DNA from: an uncultured Clostridia bacterium
GTDB lineage: Bacteria; Bacillota; Clostridia; Peptostreptococcales; Anaerovoracaceae
Direction: 5' to 3'
Length of the DNA: 20,631 nt
NCBI GenBank assembly: GCA_937889655.1
Contig: CALBZG010000109.1
Location: 1 to 20,631, forward strand
The translations under genes were made by a program, and so were the position numbers. This document shows, piece after piece, positions 1 through 5,763 of the stretch. The first letter of the stretch is position 1. Each line of letters begins with the position of its first letter. Under the pieces are notes generated by a model that was not told where the DNA came from, ran no database searches, and saw only the letters and a list, made by a program, of their open reading frames with translations.

Positions 1-1
1 C

Positions 2-499
2 CGGAACGGACAGGAAGTCTATGCCGTGGGAAAGATCAGCGATATTTTCAACGGCAGCGGCGTCACCAGAGCAGTTCATACAGAAAGCAATCAGGACGGC
101 GTGGACAAGACCCTTATTGCGATGAAAGAAGTCTTTAACGGTTTGATTTTTACGAATTTAGTGGATTTTGATTCCAAGTTCGGCCATCGGCGGAATGCGG
201 AGGGCTATGCGGGCGCCCTGGAGGAATTCGACGCGCGCATGCCGGAGCTCCTGGCGGCGATGCAGCCCGGGGATCTTCTGATGATCTGCGCCGACCACGG
301 CAACGATCCCAACCACACGGGCTGGGACCACACCCGGGAAGCCGTGCCGCTTCTGATCCGGGGCGAAGGTGTGGTCGCCGGCAAAGATCTGGGCACGCGA
401 GACACCTTTGCCGACATCGCCGCCACGATCCTGGACTATCTGGGCATCCCTGAAAGGACGCCCATCGGCACAAGCTTTTTAAAGGAGATCCAACAGTGA
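2..499 (+). CDS. deoB: Phosphopentomutase, C-terminal part (5' end outside window)
   Basis: This is the C-terminal part of phosphopentomutase, the cytosolic enzyme that interconverts ribose (or deoxyribose) 1-phosphate and 5-phosphate in nucleoside salvage. The open frame runs in from the left edge, so the true start is upstream and the first ATG inside the window (26) is internal. The visible part carries the family's alkaline-phosphatase-superfamily metal-site motifs: NLVDFDSKFGHRRN, then CADHGNDP and DHTREAVP, followed by the usual C-terminal GTSFL segment. The stop TGA (497-499) overlaps the ATG of the next gene, a pyrimidine-nucleoside phosphorylase, which makes the phosphorylated pentose used by this enzyme. 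The two are therefore probably translationally coupled in one salvage operon. Identification is firm from motifs and context. Confidence 0.95.
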   Translation, partial: RNGQEVYAVGKISDIFNGSGVTRAVHTESNQDGVDKTLIAMKEVFNGLIFTNLVDFDSKFGHRRNAEGYAGALEEFDARMPELLAAMQPGDLLMICADHGNDPNHTGWDHTREAVPLLIRGEGVVAGKDLGTRDTFADIAATILDYLGIPERTPIGTSFLKEIQQ

Positions 500-1803
500 T
501 GAACATGGTGGAACTGATCCAAAAGAAAAAGGAAGGGCAGGCGCTCACGAAGGAAGAACTGACGTTCTTTATTCGGGGCGTTTCCGACGACAGCATCCCT
601 GACTATCAGACCTCGGCCCTGCTCATGGCCATCTGTTTTCAAGGATTGAACAAGGAAGAGACCTTCGCGCTCACCGACGCCATGCTGGCCTCCGGCGACG
701 TGATCGATCTGTCGGCTCTGCCCGGCGTCAAGGTAGACAAGCACAGCACCGGCGGCGTGGGAGACAAGACCTCGCTGATCGTGGCCCCTCTGGCCGCCGC
801 CTGCGGCGTCACCGTAGCCAAGATGTCCGGCCGCGGCCTGGGCTTTTCCGGCGGTACCATCGACAAGCTGGAATCCATTCCGGGCTTTCGGGTCCAACTC
901 AGCGAAGAAGACTTCATCGCGGCGGTCAGGACCTCGGGCATGGCCATCATCGGCCAGACCGCCGACGTGGCACCCGCAGACAAAAAGCTCTACGCCCTCC
1001 GGGACGTCACCGCCACCGTGGACAACGTCTCCCTCATTTCAGCCAGCATCATGAGCAAGAAGCTGGCCTCGGGCAGCCAGGCCATCGTGCTGGACGTTAA
1101 GTGTGGCAGCGGCGCATTTATGAAGACCGAAGAGGCCGCCCGGGAACTGGGCGCGCTGATGGTGGAGATCGGCAAGAACGCTGGCAAGACCACCGTCGCC
1201 CTGATCACCGACATGGATCAGCCTCTAGGACGAGCCGTAGGCAACAGCCTGGAAGTGATCGAAGCCTGCGAGACGTTGCAGGGCAGGGGGCCGGAGGATA
1301 TCCGGGAACTCTGTCTCACCCTGGCCGGTCACATGATCTGTGCCGGCGGCAAAGCGTCAGATCCCGCAGAGGGCCGCAAAATGGCCGAAGAAGCCCTTCA
1401 AAGCGGTGCAGCCTTCGAGACCCTCAAGCGATTCGTTCAGGCCCAGGGAGGGGATGTTTCCGTCCTGTCGGACCACAGCCTGTTCCGGCAGGCCCGTCAT
1501 TCGGCGCCCTGTGTCGCCAAGACAACCGGCTATGTAGCGGCGATCGAGGCCGACCGCATCGGCATGGCCTCTCAGCATCTGGGGGCCGGGCGCAAAACCA
1601 AAGAAGATGAGATCGACCTTTCTGCCGGTCTGATCCTTCATAAGAAAACAGGGGACCCCGTCAAGAAGGGCGATATCCTGGCAGTGGTTTACGCCGACGA
1701 TCCGGAGAAGCTCCAGCTCGGTCTCCGGGAGGCCGAAGGCGCCTTTGTGATCAGCGAAAGCAGACCGGGACCCAGACCCTTGATCCACGCCGTATTATCT
1801 TAG
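499..1803 (+). CDS. pdp: Pyrimidine-nucleoside phosphorylase
   Basis: The product should cleave uridine, thymidine and deoxyuridine with phosphate to give the free base and (deoxy)ribose 1-phosphate. It is about 434 residues, full length for the family. The phosphate-binding motif KHSTGGVGDK lies near residues 81-90 and the family signature SGRGLGFSGGTIDKLE follows at about 110-125. The C-terminal domain has the expected GDPVKKGD stretch. I chose ATG 499 because MNMVELIQKKKEG matches the usual N-terminus; GTG 496 is in the same frame and also possible. An AAAGGAG at 481-487 serves as ribosome binding site inside the end of deoB, and ATG overlaps the deoB stop, implying coupling. Family members may be named deoA or pdp; the broad-specificity pyrimidine enzyme typical of Bacillota is the more likely type. 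No clear terminator follows. Confidence 0.95.
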   Translation: MNMVELIQKKKEGQALTKEELTFFIRGVSDDSIPDYQTSALLMAICFQGLNKEETFALTDAMLASGDVIDLSALPGVKVDKHSTGGVGDKTSLIVAPLAAACGVTVAKMSGRGLGFSGGTIDKLESIPGFRVQLSEEDFIAAVRTSGMAIIGQTADVAPADKKLYALRDVTATVDNVSLISASIMSKKLASGSQAIVLDVKCGSGAFMKTEEAARELGALMVEIGKNAGKTTVALITDMDQPLGRAVGNSLEVIEACETLQGRGPEDIRELCLTLAGHMICAGGKASDPAEGRKMAEEALQSGAAFETLKRFVQAQGGDVSVLSDHSLFRQARHSAPCVAKTTGYVAAIEADRIGMASQHLGAGRKTKEDEIDLSAGLILHKKTGDPVKKGDILAVVYADDPEKLQLGLREAEGAFVISESRPGPRPLIHAVLS

Positions 1804-1821
1804 GAGCGGCCATAATTTGCC

Positions 1822-1850
1822 TTGAGCTTTTATAGCCCCTGTGCTATACT
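1822..1850 (+). promoter_or_regulatory. Sigma-A-type promoter for the lipid kinase gene
   Basis: TTGAGC (1822-1827) and TATACT (1845-1850) are separated by 17 bases, and a TG two bases before the -10 box (TGCTATACT) gives an extended -10. Transcription would begin near 1857, about 40 bases before the kinase start codon at 1899. The site lies in the gap after the nucleoside operon, so the kinase is probably an independent unit. Confidence 0.75.
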
Positions 1851-1898
1851 ACCAACTGTGCAAAAAAATCCGGCAGACCGGAAGGCAAGGACGTTCGA

Positions 1899-2825
1899 AT
1901 GAAACATCTATTTCTGGTGAATCCTGCAGCGGGCAGCGGAAGGGCCGAAAAGGACCTGGCACCCAGGATCCGGCAAGCCTGTATCGACGCGGAAGCAGAC
2001 TTCGAGATCCATCTGACCGAATCGGCAGATGAGATCGTCGAATATACCATGCGGCAGGCCGAGAGCGGAGCGCACATTCGGTTTTATGCCTGCGGCGGAG
2101 ACGGGACCCTCAACAACGTGCTGAACGGCATCGTGGGGCACCCCAACGCCGAGCTGGCCTTTGTGCCCTGCGGCACGGGCAACGATTTTTCCAGGAACTT
2201 CGAAAACGAAGCCTGTTTCAGCGACATCCCAAAGCAGCTGGAAGGACAGGCCGTCGCCATCGACGCCATCCGCACCGGCGACACCTACGCCGTCAACATG
2301 GTCAACATCGGTGTGGACTGCGACGTGGTGGCCGAGGTGGAGCACCTGAAGAAGCACCCGCTGCTGAAAGGCAGCCTGGCCTACGGCGCCGGTGTGGTAA
2401 AAGTCCTTTCCAGGGGCAAGACCTACCGGATGCTTCTGGAACTGGATGACGGCACGGTGATCGACGAAGAGCTCTTCCTTGCCGGGATCGCCAACGGCAG
2501 CTATTGCGGCGGCGGTTTTCGCAGCGCGCCCCATGCCTCCGTATCCGATGGGAAGATCGACGTGTGCGTGGTGCGGCCTGTCAAAGGACTCAAGATCGTC
2601 AAAATGCTGGCCGGCTACCGGAAGGGGACCCACCTTGACGACCCCCGGTTTGCACCGTATATTATATACAAGAAGTGCAAACAGCTTTCCATCGAAGCCT
2701 ACGAGCCCATGAACGTGTCTGTGGACGGAGAGATCACCTCTTTCGAACGCATGACCTTCGAGATCGTGCCCGGTGCCGTGAACTTCTCGGTTCCCAAGGG
2801 CGCCAGGGAGATCAACGGGAAGTAA
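1899..2825 (+). CDS. Diacylglycerol kinase-family lipid kinase (YegS/BmrU type)
   Basis: This 308-residue protein belongs to the DAGK catalytic-domain family of soluble or membrane-associated bacterial lipid kinases, which phosphorylate diacylglycerol or related lipids with ATP. The N-terminal nucleotide-binding lobe shows FLVNPAAGSGRA at residues 5-16, the hallmark CGGDGTLNNVLNG at about 65-77, and PCGTGNDFSRN at about 90-100. The C-terminal lobe contains the YCGGGFRSAP segment and VDGE near the end, as in DgkB-like proteins. Start ATG 1899 has AAGGA seven bases upstream and lies behind a good promoter (1822-1850). Its exact lipid substrate cannot be told; a DgkB-like role in recycling diacylglycerol from lipoteichoic acid synthesis is a reasonable guess in a Gram-positive organism. 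The stop is followed immediately by the repeat array, with no separate terminator. Confidence 0.92.
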   Translation: MKHLFLVNPAAGSGRAEKDLAPRIRQACIDAEADFEIHLTESADEIVEYTMRQAESGAHIRFYACGGDGTLNNVLNGIVGHPNAELAFVPCGTGNDFSRNFENEACFSDIPKQLEGQAVAIDAIRTGDTYAVNMVNIGVDCDVVAEVEHLKKHPLLKGSLAYGAGVVKVLSRGKTYRMLLELDDGTVIDEELFLAGIANGSYCGGGFRSAPHASVSDGKIDVCVVRPVKGLKIVKMLAGYRKGTHLDDPRFAPYIIYKKCKQLSIEAYEPMNVSVDGEITSFERMTFEIVPGAVNFSVPKGAREINGK

Positions 2826-2827
2826 TT

Positions 2828-2995
2828 CCACACACTCGCAGGCAAGCTGCGAGGTGCTCCGCCGAAGTGGTCGAACTAAGGTACGTTATGCCCACTTCCT
2901 AAAAACTATATATCCTCACGGAGAAGTAACTCTGCGCCATACCTGCGACCCTGATCGTGAAGATCACGATCGGCTCCCAGGACGTGCTCGAGACT
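2828..2995 (+). repeat. Repeat unit 1 (168 bp)
   Basis: This is the copy next to the lipid kinase gene and the most diverged. It has AACTAAGG where copies 3 and 4 have TAAAGCAAGG, TCACGGAGAAGTA instead of TTATGGAGAAGTA, and CATACC instead of CGCACC. The CTCGCAG/CTGCGAG and GATCGTGA/TCACGATC stems are intact; the third stem is shortened to GAAGTGG/CCACTTC. Confidence 0.85.
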
Positions 2996-3163
2996 CCACA
3001 CACTCGCAGACAAGCTGCGAGGTGCTCCGCCGAAGTGGCCGAACTAAGGTACGTTATGCCCACTTCCTGAAAACTATATATCCTTATGGAGAAGTAACTC
3101 TGCGCCGCACCTGCGACCCTGATCGTGAAGATCACGATCGGCTCCCAGGGCGTGCTCGAGACT
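2996..3163 (+). repeat. Repeat unit 2 (168 bp)
   Basis: This copy is intermediate between unit 1 and units 3-4. A base change in the loop of the CTCGCAG/CTGCGAG hairpin (ACAAG for GCAAG) leaves the stem untouched. The GAAGTGG/CCACTTC stem is kept, with a mismatch beyond it. It ends in the CGTGCTCGAGACT segment shared, in inverted form, with the cassette downstream of the tRNA. Confidence 0.85.
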
Positions 3164-3332
3164 CCACACACTCGCAGGCAAGCTGCGAGGTGCTCCGACG
3201 AAGTGGTCTAAAGCAAGGTACGTTATGACCACTTCCTGAAAACTATATATCCTTATGGAGAAGTAACTCTGCGCCGCACCTGCGACCCTGATCGTGAAGA
3301 TCACGATCGGCTCCCAGGGCGTGCTCGAGACT
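3164..3332 (+). repeat. Repeat unit 3 (169 bp)
   Basis: One base longer than the first two units because of the TCTAAAGCAAGG segment. The third hairpin here is a perfect 9-bp stem, GAAGTGGTC with GACCACTTC. Its first 102 bases are identical to the partial fourth copy, so the units nearest the tRNA look most recently duplicated. Confidence 0.85.
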
Positions 3333-3434
3333 CCACACACTCGCAGGCAAGCTGCGAGGTGCTCCGACGAAGTGGTCTAAAGCAAGGTACGTTATGACCA
3401 CTTCCTGAAAACTATATATCCTTATGGAGAAGTA
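3333..3434 (+). repeat. Partial repeat unit 4, joined to tRNA-Ser
   Basis: This copy matches unit 3 for 102 bases, through GGAGAAGTA, and then changes to the tRNA body at 3435. The last nine bases of the repeat are thus the first nine of the tRNA gene. TATATA at 3413-3418 sits about eight bases before the tRNA 5' end and may be its -10 box, but no convincing -35 box is visible. Confidence 0.85.
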
Positions 3435-3514
3435 TCGAAGTGGTCATAACGGGGCTGACTCGAAATCAGTTTGTCGGAAACGGCACGTGGGTTCGAATCC
3501 CACCTTCTCCGCCA
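3426..3514 (+). tRNA. tRNA-Ser (anticodon CGA)
   Basis: The sequence folds as a complete class II tRNA with an encoded CCA. The acceptor arm is GGAGAAG (3426-3432) with CTTCTCC (3504-3510), followed by G and CCA. The D arm is TCG/CGG. The anticodon arm is GCTGA/TCAGT with loop CTCGAAA, so the anticodon is CGA at 3461-3463 and reads UCG codons. A long variable arm pairs GTCG with CGGC around GAAA, as expected for tRNA-Ser. The T arm is GTGGG-TTCGAAT-CCCAC. A strong terminator follows at once. The 5' end is embedded in the repeat array, and part of the 3' end is repeated at 3694-3712. Confidence 0.96.
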
Positions 3515-3549
3515 AAGTAAAAGACACCCAATCGGGTGTCTTTTACTTT
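3514..3549 (+). terminator. Intrinsic terminator of tRNA-Ser
   Basis: A perfect 16-bp inverted repeat (3514-3529 with 3534-3549, loop AATC) has core AAAAGACACCC and GGGTGTCTTTT. It starts on the last base of the tRNA CCA. The TTTT within the right arm gives the uridine tract. The symmetric A and T runs would let it work in both directions. Confidence 0.85.
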
Positions 3550-3550
3550 G

Positions 3551-3714
3551 GAAATGTAGGGAATGAGAACCCACGTGCTCTAAAGAGGGTTCGGCGGAGC
3601 GGCGCGCAATGAAGTTGCGCGACCGTGGAGTCTCGAGCAAGGCCGCACGCCAGCTGCGCTTGCGCAGGTAGGCGCGCAGCCGAAGCGTAGAGCATCCCAC
3701 CTTCTCCGCCAATA
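3551..3714 (+). other. Compact GC-rich palindromic cassette between two tRNA 3' ends
   Basis: There is no credible protein gene here. The stretch contains nested inverted repeats: TGCTCTA (3576-3582) with TAGAGCA (3688-3694), TTCGGC (3590-3595) with GCCGAA (3679-3684), and local hairpins CGCGCAA/TTGCGCG (3603-3621) and CTGCGC/GCGCAG (3654-3666 region). Bases 3559-3578 are an inverted near-copy of the tRNA T-arm (GCACGTGGGTTC on the minus strand). GTGGAGTCTCGAGCA at 3625-3639 is the exact reverse complement of a 15-base segment in each upstream repeat. It ends in a direct copy of the tRNA 3' end (3694-3712). It may encode a structured RNA or be a small non-autonomous element; which one cannot be told from the sequence. 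Confidence 0.55.
3694..3712 (+). repeat. Direct copy of the tRNA-Ser 3' end
   Basis: ATCCCACCTTCTCCGCCAA here is identical to 3497-3515, the end of the tRNA T-stem, the acceptor strand and the CCA. The two copies start 197 bases apart. No tRNA body precedes this second copy, so it is not a functional tRNA gene. Confidence 0.9.
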
Positions 3715-3742
3715 CAAAAGACACCCAGCTGGGTGTCTTTTG
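3715..3742 (+). terminator. Second, near-identical terminator
   Basis: A perfect 28-base palindrome has arms CAAAAGACACCC and GGGTGTCTTTTG around an AGCT loop. It repeats the tRNA terminator core (AAAAGACACCC / GGGTGTCTTTT) with a different loop, and it follows the second copy of the tRNA 3' end just as the first terminator follows the first. The whole tRNA-tail-plus-terminator unit is therefore duplicated. Confidence 0.8.
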
Positions 3743-3793
3743 CATGAACAATCAAACTCAGCGAAGCATAGAAGCCACATAAATTCCACACAA

Positions 3794-3838
3794 CCTCCTT
3801 GTATGATTTTTTCAGCAATAAGGCGCATATAAAGGAGG
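3794..3838 (+). promoter_or_regulatory. Possible hairpin covering the ribosome binding site
   Basis: CCTCCTT (3794-3800) is exactly complementary to AAGGAGG (3832-3838), the ribosome binding site of the next gene, with a 31-base loop between them. If the transcript starts upstream of 3794, the 7-bp stem could hide the site. The stem is short and the loop long, so it is only a candidate. Confidence 0.35.
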
Positions 3839-3847
3839 GATTTTATT

Positions 3848-5260
3848 TTGAAGTCAGAAATCAAAAAACAGCGGCTGCAGATCGGGGGAATGACTTGCAT
3901 CAGCTGTCAGAACAGGATCGAAAGGGCGTTAGGGGCGACTGCGGGCGTTCAGGCCGTGAAAGTCGATTATAGAACAGGGACCGGTGACGTTGCATACGAC
4001 AGCAGTGTTCTTTCTCTCAAGGAGATCACGAGCGCCGTGGAAGCCCTGGGCTACCATGTGCTGCCCGAAGGCGGGCAGACGAGCGTGGATACCGGCCGGG
4101 TGTTCGGGTTTTTAGCGGTGATCGCGGCTTTGTATTTGTTTTTGCAGCGCTTCGGGATCCTGAATTTTCTTGCGCCCGGCAAACTTGCGGACACGGGAAT
4201 GGGCTACGGCATGCTCTTTGTGATCGGGCTGCTCACTTCGGTCCATTGCATCGCCATGTGCGGCGGCATCAATCTTTCCCAGTGCCTTCCCCGCAGCGGC
4301 GCGCCGGAAGGGAATGAGAGCCGCTGTTCCGCGCTTCGGCCGTCGCTGCTTTATAATCTGGGCCGGGTGATCTCCTACACGGCGGCAGGCTTCGTTCTGG
4401 GCCTTGTGGGCTTTCTGTTCGGCGGAGGCGCCAGCGCGGGACTGCCGGTCCTGCTCCAGGGCATCCTGAAGTTGATCGCCGGAGCACTGATGGTGGTCAT
4501 CGGCGTCAATATGCTGGGCATTTTCCCTGCTCTTCGAAAATTTCAGCCGGGAATCCCCCATATCTTTGCAAAAAACACGCGCGGAGCAAAAAATGAAAAC
4601 TCGAGTCCGTTGACGGTGGGCCTTCTGAATGGCTTGATGCCTTGCGGGCCGTTGCAGTCCATGCAGATCGTGGCATTGGCCTCGGGGAACCCTTTCTCAG
4701 GCGCATTGTCGATGTTTCTGTTCAGTCTGGGTACCGTTCCTTTGATGCTGGGGCTTGGATCCATCGTTTCAGCCCTGGGTAAAAAATTTGCCGCAAAGGT
4801 GATGAGCGCCGGCGCTGTGCTGGTGGTGGTCCTTGGGTTGGCAATGATATCTCAGGGCGCCAGCCTGTCTAATTTACTGCCTGCGGCGCCATGGCAGGGC
4901 CCAGGCGAAAAGGCCGGCGGGAATAGTGCGTCCGCCGGAGTCGAGGTTCAGCTCGTGGATGGGGTGCAGGTGGTCCGAAGCACGCTCACGTCCCGGACAT
5001 ACCCGGACATTACCGTGCAGGAAGGGATCCCGGTGAAATGGATCATCGACGCGCCGGAGGGCAGCGTCAACGGCTGCAACGACGTGATGATCATCAACGA
5101 TTACGGGATCGAATACGGGTTTGAGACCGGCGAAAACGTGATCGAATTTACGCCCGATCAGGCAGGGATCGTTCGATACAGCTGCTGGATGGGTATGATC
5201 CAGGCTACGATCACGGTAACGGAAGCAGAAGCCCCTCAGGCTGACGGCACTTCTGACTGA
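3848..5260 (+). CDS. HMA - TauE/SafE-like membrane - cupredoxin fusion protein
   Basis: This 470-residue protein joins three parts. Residues 8-75 are a heavy-metal-associated (HMA) domain with GMTCISC, whose cysteines 17 and 20 should bind Cu(I). Residues about 85-345 are a polytopic membrane domain of the sulfite exporter TauE/SafE (UreH-like, DsbD-related) kind, with HCIAMCGG at 133-140 and LMPCGP at 263-268. Residues about 370-460 are a cupredoxin-like domain with candidate ligands in NGCND (C410) and YSCWMGM (C446, M448, M450). Start codon is TTG 3848, supported by a very strong AAAGGAGGGA at 3831-3840 and by the HMA domain starting right after it. The architecture is known next to copper ATPases and suggests copper transfer across the membrane; direction and partner are inferred. 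Its 3' end overlaps the convergent hxlR gene by 25 bases. Confidence 0.88.
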   Translation: MKSEIKKQRLQIGGMTCISCQNRIERALGATAGVQAVKVDYRTGTGDVAYDSSVLSLKEITSAVEALGYHVLPEGGQTSVDTGRVFGFLAVIAALYLFLQRFGILNFLAPGKLADTGMGYGMLFVIGLLTSVHCIAMCGGINLSQCLPRSGAPEGNESRCSALRPSLLYNLGRVISYTAAGFVLGLVGFLFGGGASAGLPVLLQGILKLIAGALMVVIGVNMLGIFPALRKFQPGIPHIFAKNTRGAKNENSSPLTVGLLNGLMPCGPLQSMQIVALASGNPFSGALSMFLFSLGTVPLMLGLGSIVSALGKKFAAKVMSAGAVLVVVLGLAMISQGASLSNLLPAAPWQGPGEKAGGNSASAGVEVQLVDGVQVVRSTLTSRTYPDITVQEGIPVKWIIDAPEGSVNGCNDVMIINDYGIEYGFETGENVIEFTPDQAGIVRYSCWMGMIQATITVTEAEAPQADGTSD

Positions 5261-5613
5261 GGGGCCACCATGGAGCAGTGGATCTCCAGGCCGTTTTCCG
5301 ACATGTAATCCGCTCCCCAGTTGTACATGGCCGTCAGGATCGGTCTGATGCTCTTGCCCAGGTCGGACAGTTCATATTCGACCTTCGGCGGAACAACGGG
5401 ATAGACGGTGCGGATCACCAGGCCGTCTTCCTCCAGCTCCCGAAGCTGCTGAGTCAGCATCTTGGGCGTGGCCTGGGTGATGAGTTTGCGCAGTTCTCCG
5501 AAGCGGAGCGTCACATCCATCAGATGCCAAAGGATCAGGGACTTATATTTCCCGCCGATCATGTCCAGGGTGGCGTCGACGGGGCAGGCGCAGGGGCCGT
5601 GGTCACATTTCAT
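5236..5613 (-). CDS. HxlR-family winged-helix transcriptional regulator
   Basis: This 125-residue protein has the typical HxlR core: CPVDATLDMIGGKYKSLILWHL, then RFGELRKLI, TPKMLTQQLRELEEDGLV and a wing with YPVVPPKVEYELSDLG. The start ATG at 5613 is chosen because AAGGAG lies just upstream and the HxlR similarity begins there; an open extension further upstream crosses the promoter region. The N-terminus MKCDHGPCACP has three cysteines (3, 8, 10), where the conserved HxlR cysteine is known in some members to sense redox or electrophile stress. It lies divergent from copA and convergent with the HMA/cupredoxin gene, so regulation of these metal genes is likely but unproven. Its promoter overlaps that of copA. 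Confidence 0.93.
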   Translation of the reverse strand: MKCDHGPCACPVDATLDMIGGKYKSLILWHLMDVTLRFGELRKLITQATPKMLTQQLRELEEDGLVIRTVYPVVPPKVEYELSDLGKSIRPILTAMYNWGADYMSENGLEIHCSMVAPQSEVPSA

Positions 5614-5650
5614 AAGAAACTCCTTAGTATCGTTTTGTATACTATAGCAC

Positions 5651-5679
5651 AAAATAGTGCATACTTGCATAATTCTCAA
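5651..5679 (-). promoter_or_regulatory. Candidate promoter for hxlR-type gene
   Basis: On the minus strand TTGAGA (5674-5679) and TATTTT (5651-5656) are 17 bases apart. Transcription would start near 5644, about 30 bases before the start codon at 5613. The -35 region overlaps the copA promoter on the other strand. Confidence 0.5.
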
Positions 5680-5692
5680 TGCATGCGATAAT
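5665..5692 (+). promoter_or_regulatory. Candidate copA operon promoter with internal palindrome
   Basis: TTGCAT (5665-5670) and GATAAT (5687-5692) are 16 bases apart, and TGC before the -10 gives an extended -10. An inverted repeat TGCAT-N8-ATGCA (5666-5670 and 5679-5683) sits between the boxes, where a repressor or MerR-like activator could act. The predicted leader runs from about 5699 to the ATG at 5764. Confidence 0.55.
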
Positions 5693-5713
5693 GGTAGCAT
5701 CAAAGGATAACAC

Positions 5714-5740
5714 TGTCAACCATCCATAAGGCCGTTGACA
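5714..5740 (+). promoter_or_regulatory. Inverted repeat in the copA leader (candidate operator)
   Basis: TGTCAAC (5714-5720) and GTTGACA (5734-5740) form a perfect 7-base inverted repeat with 13 bases between. It lies between the predicted copA transcription start and the ribosome binding site GAGGTGG (5750-5756). It could be an operator for HxlR or for the response regulator of this operon, or an RNA hairpin. Which protein binds is not known. Confidence 0.4.
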
Positions 5741-5763
5741 TCAGATAGCGAGGTGGTCCATCA

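Larger units (their letters stand above)
2828..3434 (+). repeat. Tandem array of 168-169-bp structured repeats running into a tRNA gene
   Basis: Four copies begin with CCACACACTCGCA at 2828, 2996, 3164 and 3333, giving unit lengths of 168, 168 and 169 bases, and a fourth partial copy of 102 bases. Each unit can form three hairpins: CTCGCAG/CTGCGAG with a 5-base loop, GAAGTGG(TC)/(GA)CCACTTC, and GATCGTGA/TCACGATC with an AGA loop. Each unit also contains the leader CTATATATCC(T) and GGAGAAGTA, which in the last copy is the true 5' end of tRNA-Ser (3426 on). Copies 3 and 4 are identical over the 102 shared bases, while copies 1 and 2 carry several differences. Open frames across this stretch on both strands simply follow the repeat and are not credible genes. 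This array fills the gene-free gap after the lipid kinase. Confidence 0.9.

Noticed and set aside
1908..2831. 307-residue open frame on the minus strand
   Set aside because: It is the complement of the lipid kinase gene, which has a promoter, a ribosome site and clear motifs.
2854..3340. Open frames of 88-124 residues on both strands across the repeat array
   Set aside because: They repeat with the 168-bp period, differ between strands only by following the repeat, lack ribosome sites and resemble no protein.
2828..3434. CRISPR array
   Set aside because: The whole 168-bp unit is repeated, with no short repeat separated by unique spacers and no cas genes.
3497..3712. attL/attR of an integrated phage or island at tRNA-Ser
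   Set aside because: The direct repeats are only 197 bases apart and enclose no integrase or any gene. At most a remnant or a minimal element.
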